This document shows, piece by piece, positions 12,864 through 24,000 of a stretch of 64,000 bases of DNA; within the stretch, counting starts at the first letter, position 1, and each line of letters begins with the position of its first letter. Origin of the DNA: Theristus sp. LFF4_11 (taxonomy: Eukaryota; Nematoda; Chromadorea; Monhysterida; Xyalidae); assembly GCA_030248135.1 (NCBI GenBank), contig JASANC010002565.1:1-64000 (forward strand), read 5' to 3'. The translations under genes were made by a program, and so were the position numbers. The notes below the pieces were generated by a model. It was not told where the DNA came from. It searched no databases and was given only the letters and a program-made list of their open reading frames with translations.

Positions 12864-15800
12864 ATGAGTTCCCTGCGTATTATTTCCGTTGAACCGACGT
12901 CGAAAGACGCTCCAAACGCCAAGAAAACCCGCAAACCGCCGTGCTGCAGCGAGCCGAGGTTAGACATTTTTGGTTTCTTTGAACATTTTTTGTGTATGTG
13001 ACCTTTTTTCTGTTTATCAACGACTTTGAGTGTCCACTGAATATGGTTGGTACCCGATGTGGTAGAAACCCCGTTCCACAGCCGGTGGGGCCCTGGAAGG
13101 GTTCTTGTCTGGGTCAAGGAAGAAGTGTGTTTCTTGCTATTATGGCTTGCTTGAAAATCAGGCGAGCGAGACTCATTGGTACATCGGTTACAAAACACCG
13201 GAAAGTTTCTGCAACGGGGTTTGCTTGTACAGTGTTCCTGTTCGAGTTCACAGGTATACTGTTAAAATTGTGAAATTCCTGTGTTCGAAAACTTGAACCC
13301 GTCTCACTGAATTTGCTGCATCCACTGGTCTGACGAAGTTTAGTTAGTGTGTCGAATGCAAAAGCAGCCAATCAGCGAGTCTGAACATAATTTACAGTTC
13401 AGCTGTATTTCGGGGCTGATTCCATATCAACGTTGTCCCAATCGGAGATCAGTGCTTGTTTGTGAAATGGAACTCCAAGTGTAATAATGGGCATGAATGA
13501 TGTGACGCTTGTCAGAAGAGACCAGAGAGGCCACAATCTCAATTGTGTGGTGCAGTGAAATTTCATTGGTTTTTTTTATTCCAAGGTGTTCGCGATCCCG
13601 GTCGGAGCCGGACGACTCTGAGGACTCGCACTCCGACTCTGAATGCAGCAACATCAGCGGCACATCCGACACGCCGACCAATCACATCTGCCAACGGTTG
13701 ATTCAGTTGTCGTTCGCGAAGATCATCGGCTCCAAAGGTGAACGCGGCGGCGCGAAACTGCACAAGAGTCTACTGGTGTTGCACGTGTTGCAGCGCGCGC
13801 GCAGTGAACACCAGCGCAGGTATGGATGGGCGTGGTTTGTTGGTTGGCAGGGTGGTGCGTGTTGGTGGAGGTGTAAGGTGCTGGTTTGAAGACAGGTCTC
13901 ACGACACAACCGCTCCCCGCGGCTTGAAATCGGGCTGGAGCTGACGCCACTCACTCACCCGCCCTGGCGGGGATACTGACACTCAACCCCCCCCCCCCCC
14001 CGGCGGGGACACCGATGCACCTGGTAGCAAGTGCCGTGACACCAGTGCAATTTTGGTGGACGTGTGTAGTTTTCTGGTACTGTGACTTATGATTGCGGCA
14101 ATTCAAAATTGTTAAAGTGAACCTAACTAAACCGACGAACCTGCTACACTTGAGCGATCAAGATGTGGGTCTACTAATGTGGAACAGTCTCACACAAACA
14201 CACTGGCAATCGTACCCGATATATTATCGCTTGTATGTATGTTTTCTCCAATATAACTGCAAGTTTGGCATCCAGGTACGTGTAACGTGCAATCTTTTGA
14301 CAAGCTGTTTTCCGTCAAACACGCTCCCATACGCAGCTAGCTGATTGGTTGATTTTGGACGTATTGTTTCACGCTAATTGGTCGCCACACACAGTTTAGT
14401 GGTTTGTTTGGTTTTTGGAATGAGAGCACAGGTCCGTTTGTTTGATTTCCATGAGTCATGAGTATGCCTCTGTCATAACAGCCGCCTCCGCTGCGATGGG
14501 AGACAGCGAAATAGCATAAATAGACTCAGAAATATTATTATCGATTTTGAAATTAGTAATGCTTCGTTTCGCTTTCGTCATTCTGTGAAACACACGACAC
14601 ACATAGTCAGTCATTGAAACGAACATTGTTAGAAGCGGACTAAAAATAAGCATGGAATGTGTGCGATTTCTAATTTTGTTGCATGGCATTTATTTTGTTT
14701 AGAATGAGATGACCAATCCGCGCGCGCGCTTCAAAAGGCAGCCAACCAATAGTAAGCTGCACGCAACGCACACTAGTCAGCGAGACAAAATTGACCACAT
14801 AATTCTGCTGAATACATTTCAATTTCGCAAAAAACCCACACGATCCAGTGCAAACAAAGACCGAAACCAAGGCTAAACGCCCATTCATCAATGTGCAATG
14901 TGCATTTCGCAATGTGTCATTCATTGCAGTGTGTGTGTGTGTGTGTGTGTGTGGAAACAGTCAGACAAACAAAGCAGCAGCAAACAGACCGGTTTGGATG
15001 AGTTGTGTGTTTTCGATGGAATGATCTCTGATATTTCGTAAAAGTAAAATGTTGATAAAGGTGAGACAGGAAATCTCAAAAGAATATGATGAATTGCAGC
15101 GTACAACTTTGTTGTACAACTATTTGATGGGTTGGATAAGAGTGACAGAGCAAAATTGCCATAAAATTTTCGAAAACGCAAATACAGATGTTCCAGCAAC
15201 CGCAATAACAAATCAAATCAACCGCACTTTGCGTTCAGTCACTTCTCACAGCACCCAATCAATGAGTGTAGCCCCATCATGTTTGTGGAAATGCGATGCT
15301 TTAAAATAACGCAGTGCAACCAATCGAACAACTGTCTTGACATTTTTCTCATTTTTTTCTCACAACTTCAGATCGCTCGACAGTCTGACGAGCGCGATCG
15401 AACTGTCGGAACGTGACGAAATCGAGGAGCACGATCATGAGGAGCACGTCAATGAGGAGGCGCGCAACGAGCATGAGGAGAACGTGTTTGAGGTGGAGTT
15501 GGAGGTGGTCAACGGCGACGACGAGAAGCGTGAGGATGATGATGTGCCGGTTGTGTCAGCGGTTGTAGCAAGCACAACAACAACAATACCAACAAGCGCT
15601 GCATCAACGTCTGTGACAAGTACGACATCAGCAATCACCACCACGACAACAACAACACCGACCACCACCACCACGACGACATCAATACCAACATCAACCA
15701 CATCAACGTCCTCATCGTGTTCTCTACCCAGTTCCGAGCGTGCGCCGACGCCGTTCATCGTCGCTGCACTGCTCGCCAGTCCGCACACTGCACACTCCAG

Positions 15801-17425
15801 CCAATCAGCGTGCGGCGATTCGAATGTTGACGAGTCGAGGATTGAGTATGAACTGAACAACAATAATAGTAACAACAACAATAATAATTTGCTGCGCGCT
15901 GTTGACCTGATGAGCCGTTATAACCGAAAGCGAAAGTCGCCCACTGAAGATATTGAGCGGAATTGTGTTGAGCAGTGCTCGTCACAGGTGGGTGGTTGGT
16001 TGTTTGAACTTGGTGCCCTGATGTTCGGTGATCATTACTATGAAAGTGATTAGTGACTGACTGAACGCTGAGCAGTTTCAGCAGTGTTTCAGAGGTTTGA
16101 TGCTTATGAGTTGTGAAATTTAATGCAGCGGCTAATTTTCCGTACAGAACAGGCAGATCAGTGGAAATCTTGCAGAATTCTCAAGCTAATGTGAAATATC
16201 GGTGAATAAAGAACTTGTGCTTCGTCTATTCACCGGAACAGCCCTGCGAGATAAACACAACAACTCGCTTTCATGGCACTGAGAGTCACCAAGCACTGGA
16301 AGATGCTGCATTTCAAGATCTCGAGAGCTTCTTTAGCAGACGATTGTGAAACATTGGGAAATCTGACTCTGCAGGAACCGGCGTGCTACCATTCAACGGA
16401 CAAGCGTGCCGCGATCGATCAACAACAGATCACCGGCTTGATCTCGGTGTTCAACAGTGGGCTCGCAGGTTCGCTTGGTGATTTTTTGGTTTATGCGTTT
16501 TTTTTTCATTTGTGTGATTCTGGTTTTCAACTTGTTTCACTCGGTTCTCTGCAATGCAACGTGGAGAGGAACTTACTTTTCCATGCGTGGTGTGGCAATT
16601 CGTGACCCTGTCTATCTCGGGGACTCGGATCACTTCCGCAATTTTGCAATTCGCATTTTTCCGCAATTCGGATCACTTCCGCACTTGCCGCGTCACGCAT
16701 GAAACCTAATCTATGCGTACAGTGATTCGTACAACTAAACCCCCAGAATTGTCTATAATTGGTCTATCAACCAGAATGACCAGAAATATTTGGTATATCA
16801 CACAGAATGACCAGAAATACTTGCTATATCAATCAGAACCAACAATATTTGTGATGCCACCCCCAGCCTGCCAACCCAACCTTCTGAGTGCTGAGTGGAT
16901 AGCACTTGGGACTTCCAATCGGAAGGCCTGGGTTCGAATCCGCTCGTGACCACTCGGCTGCCCCGGGTTGCGTGGGGCTTAATGGTTCGGCAGCATAAAC
17001 GTCGGCTTTCTTGACTCACAAGATTGTTGTTCCGGTGGCGAGGAACTTAATGACATCGCGCCCATGCATACCAGCGCAGCTTGCCCAACGCCCACCTTCT
17101 ATAGCAGAAAAACTGCTTCCAACGTCGCAGCCCATGTGGTGGACAATAAAAAATTGCGACAATGCCTTTCCCCAAGGGCGTTGGGCAAGGATAAAAAAGG
17201 GCAACAAACAACAACAACAACAACCCAACCTTCCCCAATCATCTTGCTCTTGCAGGAATGGGCGGTGCCTCATCCTGCTCCATCTCCGTGTCACCCTCGG
17301 AGCCGAGCGGCGATGCCTCGAAGTCGTGCAACACCGAAAACGCCGCGGCGTCCGACACGCCCCGCCCACTGCATTGTTCGCTCTCCTGTCCGTCGCTGCC
17401 GCAATTGCTGCCGTGCTCCTCGTGA
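12864..17425 (+). CDS. IER family protein (IER2/IER5-like)
   Basis: Immediate-early-response proteins are nuclear regulators induced by growth signals and stress; IER5 and IER2 bind PP2A B55 and influence HSF1. Exons: 12864–12958, 13586–13819, 15372–15987, 16318–16468 and 17256–17425. All phases agree, giving 421 residues. The diagnostic N-terminal block is in exon 2: QRLIQLSFAKIIGSKGERGG followed by AKLHKSLLVLHVLQRAR, close to the vertebrate RGGIKLHKNLL block. Exon 3 carries an acidic stretch, a Thr/Ser run, an Asn run and a basic RYNRKRKSP likely to be a nuclear signal. Exon 4 ends QQITGLISVFNSGLAG, resembling the second conserved IER block. Exon 5 is Ser/Pro-rich. Vertebrate IER genes are intronless; this one has four introns. 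Family is firm; which paralogue it represents is not. Confidence 0.82.
14931..14952. repeat. (GT)n microsatellite in IER intron 2
   Basis: A simple GT run of about ten units inside the 1.55 kb second intron of the IER-family gene. Between 13984 and 14002 the same intron also holds a run of C. Confidence 0.9.
16885..17221 (+). mobile_element. tRNA-derived SINE, family 2, in IER intron 4
   Basis: About 337 bp flanked by an exact 12-bp direct repeat, AACCCAACCTTC, at 16873–16884 and 17222–17233. The 5' part is tRNA-like: GAGTGGATAGCAC resembles box A, and GGGTTCGAATCC is a perfect box B (polymerase III internal promoter). The body is unrelated to tRNA, and the 3' end is a (CAA)n tail. This is the classic layout of a SINE moved by a LINE. 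The anticodon arm is not convincingly paired, so the source tRNA is not assigned. Confidence 0.85.
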
Positions 17426-19797
17426 CTAAACCAGTGAAAACCGGAATTCATTGTGTTTTGCTGCCTTGCAGAATGTACGTACTGGATGAGAGTCAGTGCT
17501 GGATGAACGGTTTTGCTGAATGAGTAGTGTGTTTTTCGTTGGTTGTTGTCATGGTTGTTGTTTGGGACACCAGTGGTGCGGAAATGGCGGATTGTTTTTT
17601 CGGGAGACATCAGTGCAATCGTGCAATTTTTTTTATGTTTTTTCCTTTTTCTCGAGATTGCGTTTCAACTCAGCGATGTTGCTTTTTGTTTGTTGTGAGG
17701 CTCAAACTGAATGTTGAATGTATTCCGTTCAATACTGAGGTGAGCGTTTTCACGTGAAATTAACTGATCTGCACTATCTGCAACCTAGTTTGTACGATCT
17801 TCATAAATTGGACTTTTGATATGGATGGACACATAACTGGACGTTTTTGCTTTGGACACAAATGTTAACTGGTATGGAACAGGTATCATAACATAGAACA
17901 ACATCGGTTTGAGCTTGAACAACAACATCATTGACTTTCGAACCTGATTTCAATATTTCCAGTTCTAATTTAATCAATAAATCACCATTTTGGCACTGTT
18001 TTGATAAATTTTGTTTCACGGTTTACTAGCCGTTCACATACGGGTCAAAATCGCATCACAATGGCTATAAAACTGAGTTGCTTTCTATTGTTATCCGATT
18101 TTCTCTTGTTCTCGCATCAAGAAAACCTTCTTGAAGTGCTTTGCTCTCGGTTGCATTTTTTGTTTCTTTCGCGGAGACAATATTGTTTTTCAAACGTTGA
18201 TTGCTGTGTACTCACATCTCAAAAATTACCGTTGAGGTTTTGTCTTGCCTGGTTTCTGTTCTGTCGGTTGGTTTTTATGTTGTTATTCTCGGGCTCTTTC
18301 CAGTAATACCAGTCAGTAATACCTTGTTTGCTTCCCGTCAGTGGAGTTTTTGAATCGACATAATTAAAATTTGACTGCCCCATAACTTTGTTGTGGTTGA
18401 ACGAACTAAGTGACAATTTCGATTCACTTTCTTTAAATTTTTACCCTGAAGTATTGACCAATCAGCATTGTCTTCGAGCAAAAAAGATTTGATAGCACGA
18501 GATTTTTTTGCAATGTTTTCTATGGATATGGAGCATTGGTTTTACTTTTGTTGTTGTGCGCCAGTGAATTGTCATTCATATATGGTCATTCGTGGTTTTC
18601 AACCAAAATAACAGCAAAGTGTCTGAAACGTATGCCGTACCACCACTAGGGAACAATGTTTTTTTTCGACGATTTAAAAAACATCAGTCACAAAAAAGTT
18701 GCAGTGCCTGCCATTTCTGCGTTTGAGTGGAGCCAAGATTTTTAATGTGCTTTTTTTGGAACCGCATTGTTCCGAGTAACCGTTTATTCCTGTTAAATTA
18801 TCACTGTTCCGAAAATCCAAAAATGTTATTCCTGTTAAATTATCAGACCAACTGCACTTATTTCTCCACTTGTTTGACAGTTTTCTAGTGAAATACGGTT
18901 TGGTTTCAAATATTTTGTCTCGTTCGGCTTTGAAAATGAATCTGAAGTATTGGGTAACAAGCATTGAACATGGGAGATGTATTGATTTGTTATACATTTT
19001 CTATCAGTTTCGTTTGTTGTGAATTCAAAAAAAACTTTCGCCTCCAGTTTTCCTTTTATTCGCCATTCAGATTTACGACATTCGAATAAAAAAGTAGAAA
19101 AAATACCAGAGATGTTTGGGAGCAACAACAATAAAACGTGGAGCAAAAAAATAAATGACTACCGAAAAAAACCCAATAATTTCAAAACTTGCAATGGATC
19201 ACAATGGATCGATTGAAAACAGTTCAGTAAACACGAAATGCTGCACCACCGGAAACTTGGCAAGGACCTGTAGAAAACAAAATAATCGTGCTGATTTCAT
19301 TTCAGAGCTGAGTCTATTTTTTCATGAAATTTCCCCACCGGTTAGAAAAACTCGTAAAATTTCCAGATTCGATGGTCATCTTATTGGAGTTCGCAACTCG
19401 GGGGAGGGGATATGACCTATTTGAAACGTGTCCCACTGAAATGACGTCTAGTGCCGCCAAACATGCGCTTGTCGTTCACAGCAAACCAGACTTTCCGTTT
19501 AGCCGATTTCTGCCCGCAAAACAAATGGTGAATGTCGAATCAGTCACACCAAACTGACATTTTAAGCCTGTATTTTGACAAACGGGCGTTTTTAAAGCAA
19601 ATGACGTCATTTTAGTCCGGAAACGTTTGAATAAATCCACAATACTAGAGTCCCGAATTCGGGGCCGGGGTATATAGTCCGCAAGGGTCCAGTGATCTGA
19701 ACCTATCTCGATTTCCATCATTTCGGTCGCTATAACCGAAATTGCGGCAAAGCTGAAACTACAATAAAAAAGTGTTCACAAATTACGAGAAGCGAAA
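17426..19797. other. Gene-free spacer between IER and PTPA (convergent)
   Basis: It holds the 3' ends of two convergent genes. Seen here: a 20-bp direct repeat TTATTCCTGTTAAATTATCA at about 18785 and 18828, T-rich tracts, and one copy of a dispersed repeat at 19424–19615. No additional exon, including the expected last PTPA exon, could be recognised. Confidence 0.45.
19424..19615 (+). repeat. Dispersed 190-bp repeat, copy 1
   Basis: Shares ordered blocks with 25352–25530 in inverted orientation: ACGTGTCC, GAAATGACGTC, ACATGCGCTTG (copy 2 ACATACGCTTG), ACGGGCGTTTTT and AATGACGTCA. Both ends contain a GACGTC palindrome. No coding content. Transposon class unknown. Confidence 0.65.
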
Positions 19798-22081
19798 CTA
19801 CAAATGCGAACGCACTTCAGCTTTGTACATTTTCATGAGGCCCGTGTTCACTTTCGTCCAGTATGGCACCGAACTGATGTTCCACAGTTGATTTGAATGC
19901 TCCGCAAATGGACCCGTCTTCATCTGCGAACAAAATGAAAATCTTTTTTTTTTCAAGCGATGCGAGTACCACAAATTGAATAAGACTAAATATCACGTTT
20001 TTGCACCCGTTCCGCCTGCAAAGCACATCACAAACAAACACACCGGCACACAAATCAGCAAGTGTGTGTGTGCAACAACATCCAGCAGATCCAACTATGT
20101 GGTTGAGGAAACTGCACGGTCTCAGTCTCCACAGTTTACGGTAACCGTTGCGTGAAATTGACACATTTGTTGAGTGGGAAGTGAAAAATCGAGCACATTG
20201 ATTGATTGGCTGCTTTTGCGAGCACCTTTGTAAATTTTCTATGCAACCAAACAATCAGCTCAATCAAGCAAACACCAAAAAAGTTGGCAGTAAATTCCGC
20301 TTCTGACAAGTTGTTACCAGCTTCTGACCGCTTCTTACCTTGTTGATGAACTTTATGCATCCAAAATACAAATATTCGTCCGACTGTTTTTCCACTTCAA
20401 CGTCGTTCAGAACGGATTGTGGCGTCAGTGTGGGGTGATCTGTAGAAAAAGCAATAAAAGTGTTATAAAATCACAGAAAACCCAGTTGAGTTTTGCATTT
20501 GACAATCCATTTTCTTGATCGAACCGAAAAAAACCCACCAATCAACTGAGCGCTGCCCCAAATGAACGGCACAAACTGAAAATCGTCCAAAGCCCAAACG
20601 CCCTGGCTTCCCGCAGGTTCCATGTTGTACGTCTGTTGTAGACGACGCACCAAATTGAGATATCTGAAACAATGACGTTACAGCGGAATGACAACAGTGG
20701 TGCGAGTTGGGTGGGAGTACGGTTTTGGTCTCGACACGAAATTATTGCTCGACGAAGTTCCTGATCGCCAGGGAAGATCGAATCAGACCAATTCTGTTTT
20801 AATTTCGTGTTTATACTCGAACACTTCACAATAAACTTCGCTGATGGTCGACTACAGTAAGATCGTATCGAGACCAAATACGCTTGATACCGTACTACGT
20901 GCGCTAGCAATTTTGACGTTTGAAACCAATCTTTGACACCAATTTCAAACGCACTCACTCCACAAAAACTCGCAGAACGACCGCATCGAGATGTTCTGGC
21001 TGTAAAACGTTCAGCTTCAGCAGACAGGACAGCAGAATTATGAACGCCGCTTCGTGGCCTGCAAGGTTCAGAAAAAAGTTCGGTGGCGAATCCCGATGAT
21101 CGTTGATTTGTCACTCGAATCTTTTCACGTGGATAATTGAGCGGCAAATCAAACTCGAAAACTGCATTTTCTTCCGTTTGCCATTTTGCAGATTGCTCGT
21201 CTGCACGCTAAAACTGACTATTCATGCTGTCTTCCCATCTAACCAGTTCCGTAATCGATTCTGGTTGAATTGCCGAAACTGTCCAGAAAATACGGCCGCA
21301 ACTGTTGCACTGTGGTCGACGATTGGCATTCGTCGGGTAACAGCTCCACGATGAGAGAGTCGGCTTGCTGAAATTGAAAACAAGCGATGCTATTTTTTTA
21401 AAGTCAATGCCCTTGGTCTGAAAACTGTGCGGTTTCTTTCACACGTGAGTGTTGAACTGAAACTAATGTTGCCCGGTCACCAACTCGAACACCAAGCACG
21501 CCAGCAAACACAGACAGAAAAGATCTTCAACTTCAACTTTCAACTGTGATACAAAGACGGAAATCAATCTGTGCTTATCTCACCGCACTCATGCGCGCAA
21601 ACCAATCGCGATACGCTTTGTTGCCGAATCGCTGCGGTTGCTCCTGTGGCGGACATTCAGTAATCAGCGCGTCCAATTTTCGAAGCATCTCGAACAATTT
21701 CTCGATGATTGGCGCTGATTTTGACGTTGATGTTTCGACGGACGAAATCGAGCGACCACGCACCGCGTGTCCGCAGCGCTCAATGAAATCGGTCAACTGA
21801 CGGTGTGCCTGGATTGGATGAAGCATGAAACAACTGAAAATGTCATCAAATTTGTTGACTGGTGAGTCGTGCGTGAGTGTGGTGACCGTGAGTGTCGTTT
21901 TTGAAAAGCCACGCAAACGTAATAAAACACCAATGCACATCGTTCATGAACCTTAAAAAGTTTTTTGATGACACAAAAACCGTTTTCACACAAAAGAACG
22001 AACCTTGGATTTCGTCCATTTCCCCAAATCCATCGGCGATTTTATGCGCCGCTCAGGCACCATGGAAGTTGACGACGACAT
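19798..22081 (-). CDS. PTPA: PTPA, PP2A phosphatase activator
   Basis: PTPA (PPP2R4) is a prolyl isomerase-like activator that uses ATP/Mg to prepare the PP2A catalytic subunit for metal loading. Exons in transcript order: 22081–22004, 21808–21584, 21367–21244, 21058–20959, 20663–20539, 20439–20339 and 19923–19798; all phases agree, 292 residues. Family blocks: [36 protein letters not shown] then HEAAF, the signature [20 protein letters not shown] with [11 protein letters not shown], and [19 protein letters not shown]. The C-terminus is short: the final exon reads [11 protein letters not shown] then stop, where relatives continue about 20 residues. A possible donor (GTGCGT) follows KAE at 19815, so a further exon may exist, but I could not find it. 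Confidence 0.92.
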
Positions 22082-22148
22082 CCCCCCCTCTGTTTTACCC
22101 TTTTTCTTGCGATGTGATGCGTTGCGATACGATGCGATGGGATGCAAT

Positions 22149-23179
22149 TAGGGTTAGGGGCTTTGAAAAAAAATTTTTTTTTATTTTTTTTCGTTTTTTT
22201 TAAATTTGGATTTTTTTTTCAAACTTAAAAAAAAATTTGAAAAATTTTTCTTCTACTTTGCTCTGAAAATTCGATTTATGGCATAATTTTTTGAAAGTTC
22301 AAACCAAATTTTCTTCCCAACTTCTTTGTGTGCTTAGGTACATGTCATTATTTGGTCATTTTGACCGACGTACTCCATGTTTTTCGATTTGGATGACTTC
22401 TAGAGTCAATTTTTAGCGTTGAAATGACTTAACTGAATTGAAATATCGTTTCAGAAATCGTTTTCTTGCAACTTAGAACATGTTTTTTCAGTCGGTAGGC
22501 CATGAGATGAACATGATATTTTGTTGATTGGCGTATGTTATAGGTCTACAATGGAGTTGTGCGATATATTGTTAAACAATTGGAGCGGAGATGTTGGTTA
22601 ATACCACATCACACGACCGTTTTTCAGACACCCGATAACATGGCCACATGTTAAAACTTGCGTGCTGAGCTAAACTAACGTGTTGAACTTGCGTCTGTCA
22701 GTTGCCCGCAACGTGATCGCGAAATCATGGTACGTGTTTTCGATACGATGATTTGAAGAGTGGGCTCTCGCCATGTGGCAGATAGCATAGCTGGTTGAAC
22801 CTGAAAGTAAGTGTCTTGGGGGGGGGGGCGACCGGGTCGACAGGGGTTGCCGACTTAGCTACAGCAAACAGGAATTTTTGAACACAGTCAAATTTTGGTA
22901 ATTTTCTAAAGAGGAACAACTAAGAACGGTTCAATATTCAAGTACACGTCGAAAATTGTCCTGTTTTACTGTTGAAAATGCAACTTTTCCTCTATGAAAT
23001 GGACATAATTTCAATAAAACACGATTTTCGCTCTTATAGTTTTCCGGATCGTTCTGAAAATAGTCTAGATGAACTCAGCTCGACGAGACGCTTCGAACAA
23101 ACCTAAGTTGTGAAAAAAAAATTTTTTTTAATTTTTTTTTTAATTTAAAAAAAATCCGGATTTTTTCCCCCTAACCCTA
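22149..23179. mobile_element. hAT-type element with telomere-like ends, 1.03 kb
   Basis: Perfect 12-bp terminal inverted repeat TAGGGTTAGGGG, flanked by an exact 8-bp direct repeat GATGCAAT at 22141–22148 and 23180–23187. The 8-bp duplication and TAGGG end suggest hAT. Just inside each end are long A/T runs that also pair. It is inserted in a GATGC-type simple repeat, 67 bp upstream of the PTPA start codon, so it sits in the shared PTPA/HRI upstream region. No transposase frame seen. The ends resemble a telomere repeat only by coincidence of TTAGGG words. Confidence 0.88.
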
Positions 23180-23287
23180 GATGCAATCATGCAATGCAAT
23201 GCGATGCGTTGCGATGCGATGCGATGCGATGCGATCCAATGCGAGTTGCGATGCGAGTTGCGATGCGATGCGAATGCTATGATGCGA
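23180..23287. repeat. GATGC-type simple repeat
   Basis: Degenerate tandem GATGC/GATGCGATGC units, continuing the units at about 22111–22148 on the other side of the hAT-type insertion. The two pieces were one array before the insertion. Confidence 0.8.
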
Positions 23288-23461
23288 TTTTTTGCAATTG
23301 TTCATTTTATTTTAAAACCATGACGAAAAAAGACAAAATGAAAACGAAAAGACAGAAAAGTTTAGGGTGCCACTGCCAGCTCAACTCGGTGATGCGTGTC
23401 CGTCACGTGACGTCAGTTGTCGTGCATCATTCCATGTCTAATTTCATTTCTCAATCCAGTT

Positions 23462-23667
23462 AAGGCCAATTCATGCACACAAATTTCATGCGGCACGTCA
23501 CGTCACGTCACGTCACGTCACGTCACGTCTCATTTATAAAGCAAAAAATAGCAATCCGGCACGTCAGGTTATCTGTAGAACACGTGTTCGTTTACACACG
23601 CATTCATGCATGACGTGCCGTGACATGACGTGCCGGATATAAATACGTCGTGCATGAATGGGCCTTC
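23462..23667. mobile_element. CACGTCA palindromic MITE, copy 1
   Basis: Ends are inverted: AAGGCCAATTCATGCAC at the left and the complement of TGAAGGCCCATTCATGCAC at the right. The interior has seven CACGT units at about 23494–23528 and matching ACGTGCC words on the other arm. A relative lies at about 27215–27411. Confidence 0.7.
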
Positions 23668-24000
23668 AGTTGGTTCATACACGTCATCCATCGTTCTGCG
23701 TGTATCATCTCAGTGATTATGCAACACAACTTTTTGGATGATGCAACAAAACCAACTGTGCAGTGTACTTTAAAATTTTCAGTTTTCTTTCACCAACATT
23801 ATTCCGCCAAGTTTTCGAAACGCGATCGCAGATCACAGAGGCACCACAAGGCACCGCGACCTCACGGGCAACGCACCACAACACCGCGCAAATCGAGGCA
23901 AGCAAAAAGTTTCAGTTTTCGAACAGAAGCCTTTGTGGTCATTTTTATAAAACTGACAGTAGTCTTTTTTGTTTTGATTCAAGATACGATTCAAGAAAGG

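Noticed and set aside
15435..15881. Minus-strand 148-codon Val-rich frame
   Set aside because: It is the shadow of the Thr-run in IER exon 3; a long low-complexity stretch of AC-rich codons reads as Val/Asp on the other strand.
16906..16951. A functional tRNA gene
   Set aside because: Boxes A and B are present, but the acceptor and anticodon stems do not pair properly, and the segment is the head of a SINE with target duplications and a CAA tail.
22149..23179. Interstitial telomere sequence from TTAGGG words
   Set aside because: Only two units occur at each end, in inverted orientation, bounded by an exact 8-bp duplication; this is a transposon end, not a telomere array.
23490..23530. CRISPR-like or regulatory CACGT array
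   Set aside because: It is a simple tandem repeat inside a palindromic element of an animal genome, with no spacers.
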